A DNA stretch of 64,000 nucleotides from Candidatus Latescibacterota bacterium. GTDB taxonomy: Bacteria > Latescibacterota > UBA2968 > UBA8231. Made by a program: the position numbers and the translations under genes. Where the stretch lies: the NCBI GenBank assembly GCA_022820485.1, contig JAJEFJ010000034.1, positions 49,324-113,323 of the forward strand. Direction: 5' to 3'. Positions 1 to 8,453 of the stretch are shown here, piece after piece. How positions within the stretch are numbered: position 1 is the stretch's first letter; the number at the start of each line of letters is the position of its first letter. The notes beneath the pieces were generated by a model, which saw only the letters and a program-made list of their open reading frames with translations, was not told where the DNA came from and did no database searches.

Positions 1-368
1 TGGCCGTAGAGGATGTAATTGACATTGAGGGTGCGCGCGAGCTGCTCCATGTGGGTGAACAGCTCTTGTTTGCAGTAGTAGCAGCGATTGGGCGCGTTTT
101 TGGCGTAGTCGGGATTGTCCAACTCGCGGGTCTTGACCACCTCGTGGCGGATGCCGAACTCGCGGGTGATCTCGGCGGCCTTCTCCAACTCGCCGGTGGC
201 ATAGCTCTCAGAATCCGCAGTGACGCAGATGGCACCCTCGCCCAAGACCCGCTGGGCTGCTACCGCCAGTGTAGCACTATCGACCCCGCCCGAATAGCCG
301 ACCAGCACCTGTCCCATCGGGCGCAGAATTTCTTCGAGGTGCGTTAGCTTTTCGTCTAGGGAAAGCAT
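1..368 (-). CDS. larE: LarE-type PP-loop ATP pyrophosphatase, 3' part outside window
   Basis: The 5' part of a reverse-strand gene cut by the left edge; about 122 codons are visible, beginning MLSLDEKLTHLEEILRPMGQ. A PP-loop signature, VGYSGGVDSAT, lies about 25 residues in. It is followed by a segment reading NPDYAKNAPNRCYYCKQELF, which carries the Cys pair typical of LarE-like sulfur donors. In characterised members LarE activates the pyridinium dinucleotide with ATP and donates sulfur while building the nickel-pincer cofactor of lactate racemase. The gene starts 5 nt after the stop of the upstream ATP-grasp-like gene, so the two are probably co-transcribed. larB and larC are not in the window. 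The family call is firm; the substrate is inferred from the family. Confidence 0.8.
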   Translation of the reverse strand, partial: MLSLDEKLTHLEEILRPMGQVLVGYSGGVDSATLAVAAQRVLGEGAICVTADSESYATGELEKAAEITREFGIRHEVVKTRELDNPDYAKNAPNRCYYCKQELFTHMEQLARTLNVNYILYG

Positions 369-373
369 GGCAA

Positions 374-1822
374 TCAGAAGGAGGATTTTTCCGCGGACGC
401 AGCACAGGGCATGATCGCAGCGTCAACCATGCCGTGCAGGATTTTCTTGTCGGCTGGGAACACCAGCGCTTGGATGCCGCACAGGCGCGGTTCATCGCCG
501 ACGATGTAGTAATAAGGACGCAACATCACCCGGCCCCGCATGGGCACGATTTCGTCGCGGTGGAAGTCGTAGTAGCGCACGGTGCGGCGGGCGGCCTTGT
601 GGAATTCCTGCAAGATATAGGGCTGGTGATCAAAGCGGTCCAGGGCCTCTTGCACGCGCTCGGCCCATTCGGCTTCGGACAGATCGTGGCCAATGGACAC
701 GCCCTTGCTCTCATACGCTATGTTGGAAAAACCCGAGGGCTTGAGCACCAATTCGCGCTGCTTCTTGGTTAGGTGCTTCAACTGCTGCCAGTCGCCGACG
801 GGCTGGCCGCCAATGTCGAGGCCGGGAATGATGGCGTGAGGCGGCAGCGGCCGCGCATCGACAATCCACGAGCGCGGGATCAGGCTATCCAAGGCGGCAA
901 AAGGCTCCTTGCCCAAGGTGCGGCGCCAATAGGATTTGAGCGCGGGGTGGTGGTAAAACGCCAGCCAGAGTTTTTCTTCGAGGTATGCCTTCGGCGGCGG
1001 GGTCAGGCACAGGGCGTTTTTTTTGGTGAAATAGGTAAAAAGCTCGGCCTTGGGGATGTTTTTGAGATCAAACAGCTCAAAGAAGCGATAGGCCGCGTCA
1101 ATGCGCCAAGGAACCGACTTGTCAGCGTCTTGAAGGAAGAGGCCATTTTCGTCAAAGCGGGCCTCGCGCGGGTGGGCACTGCGGGCTGGCTTGCCAGCCG
1201 CCTGCAAGCGCTCAACCAGCCATTCCATTTCGCGGCGATAGGCTTCGGACTCGTCCGAGACAAAGAGGGCGAAATGCGGCTCATCCACCTTGGCGGCCGC
1301 GGCAATGGCTTCGTAGAATGGGTCAATCAGGCCGCGAGCACCACCGATGATATCGTAGCCGAGATCCGCATAGACCTCCGAGACTTGGGCGGTGAAGCCC
1401 ATGCCGCCGGGGATGGCGTCCAGCTCGACTAGCTTGAAGCCGTCCTCGGTGAGCAGCAGGTCCGGACGGATGACCAAAGGCAACTGGGACTTGATGCGAT
1501 TCCAGAGGCCCATTTCGCGCACGGCACTCGGTTTGCCCAAATCCAAGTATTCGTGAATCCAAGGCGGCTCGACGCCCTTGACGCTCTGGTGGTAGAGCTG
1601 GTTGGAGGCCTTGTAAAACTGATGCAGGACCCCGCCGAGTTGGTCTAGGTAGCGGTGTTGCGCCGGCGAAAGCCAGAACGGCTCCGGGGCAATGCGCCAC
1701 GGCAGATTACTGTCCGGGTGTAAATGGGTGCGGTCGCCTTCAAAAAGGCCGCCGGTGGGACAATGGGCATTGATGTGGAGGCAGAGCGCTTTGAGGTCGG
1801 GTGCAGTACTGGGCAGGGACAT
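374..1822 (-). CDS. ATP-grasp-like protein of unknown substrate
   Basis: A protein of 482 residues without signal peptide or membrane segment. Acidic and glycine-rich motifs (VIRPDLLLTEDG, LVELDAIPGGMGFTAQ) lie at about residues 115-145. A later stretch, ELVLKPSGFSNIAYESKGV, has the lysine and small-residue pattern of the nucleotide-binding part of ATP-grasp enzymes, followed by QPYILQEFHKAARRTVRYYD. The order resembles glutathionylspermidine-synthase or peptide-ligase-like ATP-grasp proteins, but I cannot assign a substrate. It lies 5 nt upstream of larE on the same strand, which suggests linked expression and perhaps a shared cofactor or modification role (inference). The ATG start is followed by a continuous reading frame with coding-like composition. 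Confidence 0.55.
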   Translation of the reverse strand: MSLPSTAPDLKALCLHINAHCPTGGLFEGDRTHLHPDSNLPWRIAPEPFWLSPAQHRYLDQLGGVLHQFYKASNQLYHQSVKGVEPPWIHEYLDLGKPSAVREMGLWNRIKSQLPLVIRPDLLLTEDGFKLVELDAIPGGMGFTAQVSEVYADLGYDIIGGARGLIDPFYEAIAAAAKVDEPHFALFVSDESEAYRREMEWLVERLQAAGKPARSAHPREARFDENGLFLQDADKSVPWRIDAAYRFFELFDLKNIPKAELFTYFTKKNALCLTPPPKAYLEEKLWLAFYHHPALKSYWRRTLGKEPFAALDSLIPRSWIVDARPLPPHAIIPGLDIGGQPVGDWQQLKHLTKKQRELVLKPSGFSNIAYESKGVSIGHDLSEAEWAERVQEALDRFDHQPYILQEFHKAARRTVRYYDFHRDEIVPMRGRVMLRPYYYIVGDEPRLCGIQALVFPADKKILHGMVDAAIMPCAASAEKSSF

Positions 1823-1953
1823 CGAATAGGCTCGCTAAGATGTATGCTTACTAATTTAGGATGAATGGTCCGCTAGGTCAACGACGGGCCTGTTGGCCTT
1901 TGGCAAGAACAAGCCAACACCGCATATTTGCTCAAACGACGGAGGAGCGCGAT

Positions 1954-2784
1954 ATGGAGCTGATAGGCAGGCGTTGCCTAGTAACCGGCGGGGGGCGCGG
2001 CATTGGCCGGGCCATTGCCTTGGCCTTGGCGCGAGAAGGAGCGCATGTGGCGATTTTGGCCCGCACCGGATCAGAGCTGGACGAGACAGCCGCGCTTTTG
2101 GCAGACCAAGGCCAAACAACGTTGAAACTACAGGCGGATGTGGTGCGGCGCGAGGAAGTAGATGCGGCTATTGAGCGCGTAATCGCAGCTTGGGGCAGGG
2201 TCGATGTGCTGGTCAACAACGCGGGAATTCAGGGGCCTATAGGGCGGGTGGAAGAGGTCGATCCAGACGCTTGGATGCAGGTGGTACAGGTCAACCTCGG
2301 CGGCTGTTTCTACTGCACCCGCAAGGTCTTGCCGGCCATGGTCGCCCAGCACTACGGCAAAATCATTAACCTCTCGGGCGGCGGCGCGGTAGGACCGCGG
2401 CCCTTTTTTAGCGCGTATAGCGCCTCCAAGGCCGCAGTCGTGCGCTTTAGCGAAAACTTGGCGGGAGAAGTGGCTGAGCACGGCATTGACGTCAACGCCA
2501 TTGCCCCCGGAGCGGTCAACACGCGGATGCTCGACCAACGGCTAGCGGCCGGCGCGGCCGTAAGCGCAGAGGAACGAGAGCAGGACCAGCGCCTGCTGCG
2601 CGAGGGCGACGCTACGGGCGAGCGAGCGGCCGCGCTGGCAGTCTATCTGGCTTCGGCGCGCTCAGACGGGCTGACGGGGCGGCTGCTGTCAGCGGTTTGG
2701 GATCCGTGGGAAACCTTCGATGTCGAGGCGATTATGGCCACGGAGGCCTTTGCCGTGCGGCGCGTCCAACAGCAGGAGGACTGA
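1954..2784 (+). CDS. Short-chain dehydrogenase/reductase (SDR)
   Basis: A 276-residue classical SDR. The Rossmann motif TGGGRGIG is at residues 11-18, NNAG at 88-91, and the catalytic set is Ser141 with Tyr155 and Lys159 (YSASK). The frame stays open further upstream, but the ATG at 1954 is chosen because GGAGGAG lies 6 nt before it and the protein then begins right at the nucleotide-binding fold. It catalyses NAD(P)-dependent oxidation or reduction of an alcohol or sugar-like substrate; the substrate is unknown. The stop codon directly abuts the GTG start of a Gfo/Idh/MocA oxidoreductase, so the pair forms an operon and probably acts on the same carbohydrate or polyol. Confidence 0.9.
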   Translation: MELIGRRCLVTGGGRGIGRAIALALAREGAHVAILARTGSELDETAALLADQGQTTLKLQADVVRREEVDAAIERVIAAWGRVDVLVNNAGIQGPIGRVEEVDPDAWMQVVQVNLGGCFYCTRKVLPAMVAQHYGKIINLSGGGAVGPRPFFSAYSASKAAVVRFSENLAGEVAEHGIDVNAIAPGAVNTRMLDQRLAAGAAVSAEEREQDQRLLREGDATGERAAALAVYLASARSDGLTGRLLSAVWDPWETFDVEAIMATEAFAVRRVQQQED

Positions 2785-3804
2785 GTGTACAAGGTGGGGA
2801 TCATCGGAGCGGGTCGGATAGGGCGGCGGCGAGCGGCTACGGCCCACGCCCATCCCGCGTCCGCAGTAACCCTGATCTACGACGAGTACTCGCCCGCCGC
2901 GGCTGAACTGGCCGCCGAATGCGGGGCCGCAGTCGCCGCTTCGTGGGCGGAACTCGTCGCGGCCGACCTCGACATCGCGGTGGTCGCGACGACGCACGAC
3001 GCACTAGCTCCCATCAGCGCCGCCGCACTCTTGGCCGGTAAACACGTCTTGTGCGAAAAGCCGCTAGGGCGCAACCCCGAGGAAGCTCGGCAGGCCGTCG
3101 CCGCGGCCGAGCAAAGCGGGCGCGTGCTCAAGGTCGGCTACAACCACCGCTATCATCCCGCTATCCAAAAGCTGCACGAGGTTTGCACGGCGGGCGAGAT
3201 CGGCCCGCTACTGAGCATCCGGGCGCGCTATGGCCACGGCGGGCGGCCCGGTTATGAACGAGAGTGGCGGACCAATCCCAAGAAGGCGGGCGGCGGCGAG
3301 CTTTTAGACCAGGGAGCGCATCTAATCGACTTGGCCAAATGGCTCGTGGGGGACTTTGCCGAAGTCACAGGCTATGCCGAGACCCACTTCTGGGACTCGC
3401 CCGTGGAAGACAACGCCTACTGTCTCTTTCGCACCGCCACCGGACAGATCGCCTCGCTGCACGCGAGTTGGACGCAGTGGAAAAACCTCTTCAGCTTTGA
3501 GGTTTTCGGACGCGATGGTTACGTCTGCGCCGAGGGGTTAGGAGGCGCTTATGGGCCAGAACGCGCCGTAGTAGGGCGGCGGAATTCCCAAGGCGGCGCA
3601 CCCGACAGCGAGCATTTTGACTACCCGGGCGAGGATCGCTCGTGGGAGCTGGAGTGGGCCGATTTTTTGCGCGGCCTAGCCGGCGCGGGAACCCCTTATT
3701 CGCTTGGCCGGGAGGCTTTGGAGACTATCGAGTGGATCTACCGCCTCTACCGGGCTGCGGCCGAAAGGCGCTCGGTGCGGCGGGAAGAATCTCTAAACAT
3801 GTAA
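2785..3804 (+). CDS. Gfo/Idh/MocA-family oxidoreductase
   Basis: A 339-residue NAD(P)-dependent oxidoreductase starting with GTG immediately after the TGA of the SDR gene; AGGAGG lies a few bases upstream inside that gene. The N-terminal Rossmann motif GAGRIG is at residues 8-13. EKPLG at residues 91-95 supplies the family lysine, and a GGGELLDQGAHLIDL segment matches the substrate-side histidine region. Members act on sugars, inositols or related cyclic polyols. Translational coupling to the SDR suggests two steps of one sugar or polyol conversion. The precise substrate cannot be read from the sequence. Confidence 0.9.
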   Translation: MYKVGIIGAGRIGRRRAATAHAHPASAVTLIYDEYSPAAAELAAECGAAVAASWAELVAADLDIAVVATTHDALAPISAAALLAGKHVLCEKPLGRNPEEARQAVAAAEQSGRVLKVGYNHRYHPAIQKLHEVCTAGEIGPLLSIRARYGHGGRPGYEREWRTNPKKAGGGELLDQGAHLIDLAKWLVGDFAEVTGYAETHFWDSPVEDNAYCLFRTATGQIASLHASWTQWKNLFSFEVFGRDGYVCAEGLGGAYGPERAVVGRRNSQGGAPDSEHFDYPGEDRSWELEWADFLRGLAGAGTPYSLGREALETIEWIYRLYRAAAERRSVRREESLNM

Positions 3805-4041
3805 AAAAAAAAGAGTTACGAATAGTATAGCCGCCACGCCATTAGGTGCTGCGGTTATTTTTTTGTCGTGCGCGTTATTTTTTTGAAAATTTTGCGCGAA
3901 AATTTCTTACCATTATAGATAGCTAGACGGTAAACACTACTCTTTTGTCTATAGAAAGGAAGGAACGCTTTTAGACGAAGTTAAGCACCTCAATTCTTTA
4001 TTTGTCGCATTTCATATACCCTTAACCCCGCAGGAAGTGCT
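3805..4041. promoter_or_regulatory. AT-rich intergenic region with 12-bp direct repeats
   Basis: A strikingly AT-rich spacer between GC-rich genes. It holds an exact 12-nt direct repeat, GTTATTTTTTTG, at 3854-3865 and 3874-3885. The copies are 20 bp apart, about two helical turns. An imperfect A/T-rich palindrome around GCGCG follows directly. The arrangement could be an operator or a bent upstream element for the small gene at 4042. A usable ribosome-binding site (AGGAAG) precedes that gene. No convincing sigma70 hexamer pair was found. Confidence 0.3.
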
Positions 4042-4293
4042 ATGAGAACAGATCAGGATATTGCCCAAGTGGAACGCATTGCGATGGCTTATCGACGCCT
4101 TGCTAACGCTATGATTCTCAGTACTTTACGCGAAATATCCAAGATGGATGAGGTCGTGGTAACCCCAGATGGCACCCCGGAGATGGCCTTTGTCGAAAGC
4201 TCTAGGATTGATCCTTGGTGCGAGCTGGCTGGCCTCGAACCCGAAGTCGTGCGCAAGGCCGCTAAACGACTGATAGAGGAACGACCTTTTTAG
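4042..4293 (+). CDS. Small uncharacterised soluble protein
   Basis: An 83-residue protein with an ATG start and AGGAAG about 7 nt upstream. It has no signal peptide or transmembrane segment. The sequence is mostly helical in character (DIAQVERIAMAYRRLANAMI) and ends LEPEVVRKAAKRLIEERPF. I do not recognise the family. A clean terminator hairpin begins 28 nt after the stop, and an AT-rich upstream region with direct repeats precedes it. Both argue that it is a real, independently transcribed gene. Confidence 0.55.
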   Translation: MRTDQDIAQVERIAMAYRRLANAMILSTLREISKMDEVVVTPDGTPEMAFVESSRIDPWCELAGLEPEVVRKAAKRLIEERPF

Positions 4294-4320
4294 CACCGCA
4301 CAGCACAATCCAAAACAAGA

Positions 4321-4353
4321 AAGCTCCGGAAGTGTTCCTTCCGGAGCTTTTCT
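4321..4353 (+). terminator. Rho-independent terminator, probably bidirectional
   Basis: A perfect 12-bp stem: AAGCTCCGGAAG (4321-4332) pairs with CTTCCGGAGCTT (4338-4349) around a 5-nt loop, followed by a short T run. It lies between the convergent small gene ending at 4293 and the amidase gene ending at 4358, and could serve both. Confidence 0.85.
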
Positions 4354-4357
4354 GCGT

Positions 4358-6361
4358 TTAGTAGCCAGCGCGGAGCGTGGCGCGCGCGGCGTGGTCGAGG
4401 AGGCCGCGCACCACTTTTTCGGCATCGCGGTGGCGTAGATCCTCAAAGCGCAAGGCCCAGACGTGGTCCCGGTACGCCATGTTGCGTATTTCGATGAGGA
4501 CCTTGACATCAGCGGGGTTGTTGCGCAAGACCCCTAGGTTCTGCCCGCGGAAGCGAGCACCAGCCCCTAAGGCCGGCAGCAGGGAGCGAGCGAACTGGCG
4601 CGAGACGCGATCTACGCGCCCACTCTTGCTGTTTTTGTAGTATAGAACCAGCGGCGCTTCTGGGGCCTTCGGTTCAACATCAGCGTGGAAGGAGAGAAAT
4701 ATCCGCCGTCCCTTTGGAGCTTTGGCAAAGGCCTGGCGGGCAATGCGTACGCGGGTCGAAAGATTGCTGCCGCGCGGCCAAGCGCTGAGCTTGTTGGTCT
4801 GGTTGTAAGCGGCCGAGTTGTACACTTCGTTCTTTTCGTGGACAAAGGTCTGAGTCGGCGGCTCGCTTTGGCGGATTAGGTGGTTGGGGCTGAGTAAGGT
4901 CATGGTGACTTGGGCCCCGTGCAAGCGCGTCAAAACATAGACCCGCAGCGCAATGTCGAAGACGTACTCGTCCTCTACTACATAGAGCTTATTGCCGTTG
5001 CCGTCGCGAGCAGAAACTAATGCGCCCGGGTCCAACCCGCCGTGCCCCGGGTCGAGGACGATGTGCCAGCCTTCTAATCGAGAACTCAAGCGCCCCATGT
5101 TCCCGACCTTGCGCTCGAATTCCCGCCACAGACGCGCTGCTTGGCGATACGTCTGGCGCGGCGAGCTTGGATGGCCTTCGTAAGATTTCTTGTTCGGCTG
5201 GCGCGTTTTGCGAGGCCGTGAGAAGTAGTACGGACCGTTGCCGAGGGCGATTTTCGGCATGTCAGCGCGGTGGATTTGCAGGTCGTCCCAATTGATCTCA
5301 GACAATTCCACCCAGCGCATCGGGCGCACCTTGAGCCGGTCCCCTGGGTGAATGACGGCGTTCTTCTTCAGTTTGTTGATGCGGGTGATCTCAGCCACGC
5401 TCATCTGGTGTAGCCGAGCGATCTGTCCTAGGTAATCGCCCCGCTGCACCACGTACGTGGCCAGTCGCGGGCCGGCCGACGCGGTACTCGGTTCGAGCTT
5501 CCCGTCTGGGTAGAGCTTGATCTCTTGGCCTGGGTAGATGCGGTTTGACCGGAGGCCGTTGAGTATCTTGAGGCGATAGACGCTGACTCCGTACGCGCGG
5601 GCAATCTCCCACAGCGCGTCCCCGCGCTCCACGATGTGTACCGTGCTCGCCGCATCTTTGAGGCGGAGCTTCTGGCCGATGAGAATCCGGTCGCCGACAA
5701 GGGCATTGAGGCTCTGCAACTGGCTGACCGAGACTCGGTAGCGCCGGGCAATCTCGGTCAGAGTTTCGCCCTCTTTCACCACGTGGACGGCTTCCTCTAA
5801 CCGCGAAGCGCGCAGGCGGAGCTTTTGCCCGGGCCGGATGAGGTCGCTTTTGAGCTTGTTGAGCTGGCGTAGGAAACCCAAGCCCACGTCAAATCGCAGG
5901 GCGATTTTTGAGAGCGTGTCGCCGCGGCGAACCGTGTATTCGCGCGGCTCTTCGTCGTGATCGTCGGCTGAGACACTCCGAGCGGGCGCGGCCGATTTCA
6001 GGCGGAGCTTTTGCCCGACGTGGATGACATCCCCGTCGAGGCGGTTGATCGCCTTGAGTTTATAGACCGGGATGGAGAACTGTCGGGCGATTTTCGAGAG
6101 GGTGTCACCGCGCCGGACGCGATACCAATCGCTGCTTCGCGCTGGCGACCCAACTTTGAGTTTCTGGCCAGCGTATATTCTACTGCTGCGGAGCTTGTTC
6201 CAGCGCTTGATTTGCTTCTGCGAGACTCGATAGCGTGCGGCAATCTCAGACAGAGTATCCCCTCGTTTGACCACGTGGACACTTGGACTTCTGCGCTCGG
6301 CGGCGTCCAGTGCAAAAGCACACAGGAGCAGCGCCACTAGGATGTAAACCGGGCGCGACAT
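4358..6361 (-). CDS. Six-LysM N-acetylmuramoyl-L-alanine amidase
   Basis: A 667-residue secreted cell-wall hydrolase. Residues 1-20 form a signal peptide. Six LysM domains follow at about 27-70, 78-122, 140-184, 191-235, 240-284 and 301-346, each with the GDTL...IA...N.L...I..GQ.L pattern. The C-terminal Amidase_3 domain starts near residue 431. It has DPGHGG (His440), an acidic ligand in the VVEDEYVFD segment, SFHAD (His559) and the late glutamate in VLIEIRN (about 624), matching the zinc and catalytic residues of AmiC-type enzymes. It should cleave the amide between MurNAc and the stem peptide in the periplasm, with LysM domains binding glycan. Six LysM units are more than in most amidases of this type. 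Confidence 0.92.
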   Translation of the reverse strand: MSRPVYILVALLLCAFALDAAERRSPSVHVVKRGDTLSEIAARYRVSQKQIKRWNKLRSSRIYAGQKLKVGSPARSSDWYRVRRGDTLSKIARQFSIPVYKLKAINRLDGDVIHVGQKLRLKSAAPARSVSADDHDEEPREYTVRRGDTLSKIALRFDVGLGFLRQLNKLKSDLIRPGQKLRLRASRLEEAVHVVKEGETLTEIARRYRVSVSQLQSLNALVGDRILIGQKLRLKDAASTVHIVERGDALWEIARAYGVSVYRLKILNGLRSNRIYPGQEIKLYPDGKLEPSTASAGPRLATYVVQRGDYLGQIARLHQMSVAEITRINKLKKNAVIHPGDRLKVRPMRWVELSEINWDDLQIHRADMPKIALGNGPYYFSRPRKTRQPNKKSYEGHPSSPRQTYRQAARLWREFERKVGNMGRLSSRLEGWHIVLDPGHGGLDPGALVSARDGNGNKLYVVEDEYVFDIALRVYVLTRLHGAQVTMTLLSPNHLIRQSEPPTQTFVHEKNEVYNSAAYNQTNKLSAWPRGSNLSTRVRIARQAFAKAPKGRRIFLSFHADVEPKAPEAPLVLYYKNSKSGRVDRVSRQFARSLLPALGAGARFRGQNLGVLRNNPADVKVLIEIRNMAYRDHVWALRFEDLRHRDAEKVVRGLLDHAARATLRAGY

Positions 6362-6477
6362 AGACTAATAGTTGGAATTGGACAACAGGGGAAGGGGTTT
6401 TGCAAGTATAAGGTTATTAAGACTATAGCGCAAAGACTACTTGCTGGCTACAGAGGGGCAACCTATACTTCGCCTCC

Positions 6478-7860
6478 ATGAATGAAGCTAAGCTGCCTTC
6501 GGTAGATCAGATGCTCAAGCAGGTCGCCGACCTCTTGCAAGAGTACGACCGCGCCTATGTCGTCGAGCAGGTGCGCCGCTGCATTGCGGACGTGCGTCGC
6601 CAAGTGCGGATGGGCACTGTAGATGAGGAGCGGGCGGCCTTGGACGCGCGGATCGAACGGGCCGTACGCCACGGTATCGAACAAGAGGCCACGCCCCGGC
6701 TGCGCCGCGTCGTCAACGCCACCGGCGTGGTGCTGCACACCGGCTTGGGCCGAGCCCCGCTGCCCCAAGCGGCCCAAGCGGCCGTCGCGCGGGTGGCCAC
6801 TGGCTATTGCAACCTCGAATTTGAACTGGAGTCGGGCAAACGCGGCGAGCGCGTCGCGCACGTCGAGGCCCTTATATGCTCAATGACCGCTGCGGAAGCT
6901 GCCGTCGTGGTCAACAACAACGCCGCCGCCGTACTCCTGTTGCTCGACACCTTGGCGCGGGGGCGGGAAGTGGTGGTCTCGCGGGGGCAACAGGTCGAAA
7001 TCGGCGGCTCATTCCGCCTGCCCGACATCATCGCGGCCAGCGGGGCCAAACTGCGCGAGGTTGGCACGACGAACCGCACGCACTTGCGCGACTACGAGCG
7101 CGCCGTCGGCCCGGAAACCGGCGCTATTTTAGTGGTGCATCCGAGCAATTACAGGGTACAGGGCTTTACCGCGGAGGTGGACCTAAAGGACTTGGCCGCT
7201 CTGAGCCAGTGCGCGAAAGTGCCGCTGGTCCACGACTTAGGGAGTGGTGCCTTGGTCGATCTGGAGCAGTGGGGGCTGCCGCCCGAGCCGGTGGTCTCCG
7301 CCAGTCTCAAGGCCGGAGCGGCCGCGGTCAGCTTTAGCGGCGACAAGGTGCTGGGCGGCCCGCAAGCCGGTATCATCGCCGGCCAACGCCTATATGTAGA
7401 GCAAGTGCGCCAAAATCCGCTGATGCGCGCCCTGCGCTGCGACAAGCTGATCTACGCCGCGCTCGAAGCGGTGTTGTCGCTCTATCGCCTACCGCCGAAC
7501 AAGCTAACGCAGACCCTGCCAGCGCTGGCTATGCTGCGGGCGCCGGTCGAGACGTTAGAGGAGCGTGCCCAGAGGCTGCTGTCCCTTTTGCCCGAGGAGG
7601 TCGGCCGCGCCCTGCGCCTCAAAGTGGTCGAATCGCTAGCGCAAGCCGGCAGCGGGTCTTTGCCTCTAGCCGAGATCCCCAGTCGGGCCGTGGCCCTCCA
7701 GCCAAGCGCGGTCCAGGTCGAGCAGCTAGGTCGCCAGCTCAGGCGGCAGGGCGTAGTCGGTCGCATCACCCGCGAGCGGCTCCTGCTCGACATGCGCACC
7801 GTGCGCGACGACGAGGTGGAATGGATCGCCCAAGCATTGTTGCACGTTACCGCGCAGTAA
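6478..7860 (+). CDS. selA: L-seryl-tRNA(Sec) selenium transferase
   Basis: A 460-residue PLP enzyme matching bacterial SelA in length and motifs. These include RRVVNATGVVLHTGLGRAPL near residue 77, TTNRTHLRDYE, the HDLGSGALVDL segment, and the PLP lysine in SFSGDKVLGGPQAG (Lys290). SelA converts seryl-tRNA(Sec) to selenocysteinyl-tRNA using selenophosphate, in the cytoplasm. The ATG at 6478 gives the full N-terminal domain. The companions selB, selD and the tRNA-Sec gene are not in this window, so selenoprotein synthesis depends on genes elsewhere. The 3' end overlaps the next gene by 40 nt. Confidence 0.95.
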   Translation: MNEAKLPSVDQMLKQVADLLQEYDRAYVVEQVRRCIADVRRQVRMGTVDEERAALDARIERAVRHGIEQEATPRLRRVVNATGVVLHTGLGRAPLPQAAQAAVARVATGYCNLEFELESGKRGERVAHVEALICSMTAAEAAVVVNNNAAAVLLLLDTLARGREVVVSRGQQVEIGGSFRLPDIIAASGAKLREVGTTNRTHLRDYERAVGPETGAILVVHPSNYRVQGFTAEVDLKDLAALSQCAKVPLVHDLGSGALVDLEQWGLPPEPVVSASLKAGAAAVSFSGDKVLGGPQAGIIAGQRLYVEQVRQNPLMRALRCDKLIYAALEAVLSLYRLPPNKLTQTLPALAMLRAPVETLEERAQRLLSLLPEEVGRALRLKVVESLAQAGSGSLPLAEIPSRAVALQPSAVQVEQLGRQLRRQGVVGRITRERLLLDMRTVRDDEVEWIAQALLHVTAQ

Positions 7861-8282
7861 GAACTGCGCTGTTGCTAGCCGCTTGGCTGCTCAGCGGCTG
7901 TGGCGGCAAAGACTCCACCGCACCGCTTGCACCTGAGCCTGCGCCTGCGTCCCCCGAACCCACCAGCCAAGCCGGGACCGTCGCGGTCGCCAATCACACC
8001 GCCTACGATCTCGAAGTGGCGTACCTCAACGAGACCGATGCGGACGCGCCGCGGATCGTGCGCACCCACGTACCGGCCGGCCAGCGCGCGGAGGTTTCGG
8101 GCGGGGTGCTGCCAGCGGGTCTAGAGGTGGAATTCGACTTGGTACTCGTGCCGCGCACGGAAGACGGGATTCGGGTGCGGCGCAAGATCCGGGTCTCGAT
8201 TGACGGCGATTGGGTGTTAAATGTGCGCTTGGCGGACGAATCCGACCCCTTCAGCCTAGCGGTAGCCAGCGCGTCTCCATAG
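7821..8282 (+). CDS. Putative lipoprotein
   Basis: A 153-residue protein with a basic N-terminus, a hydrophobic stretch and a lipobox LLSGC, with the lipidated Cys near residue 27. A Pro/Glu/Ala-rich linker follows, then a compact beta-rich domain (GTVAVANHTAYDLEVAYLN). The start lies inside selA, so translation may be coupled; a shorter start inside the signal sequence cannot be excluded. No family recognised. It is probably attached to the periplasmic face of a membrane. Confidence 0.7.
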   Translation: MDRPSIVARYRAVRTALLLAAWLLSGCGGKDSTAPLAPEPAPASPEPTSQAGTVAVANHTAYDLEVAYLNETDADAPRIVRTHVPAGQRAEVSGGVLPAGLEVEFDLVLVPRTEDGIRVRRKIRVSIDGDWVLNVRLADESDPFSLAVASASP

Positions 8283-8453
8283 GCTGCAAAGAGAGCGCAA
8301 CATTTTCGCTTGCTTTATCGCGGGGTGGGTTTTACGTTTGTTATCCCCACGATGAATTTCAGCACTTTCCCCTTGCATAATTTCATAGAGCACTTCCCTA
8401 TAGTCTAGTAGTTGTGCCGCTCGTTTTGGCACAACTATGAGGATCAAAAACCT

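Noticed and set aside
773..1432. A 219-codon forward frame opposite the ATP-grasp-like gene
   Set aside because: It is the antisense shadow of a well-supported gene, without its own ribosome-binding site or recognisable domain.
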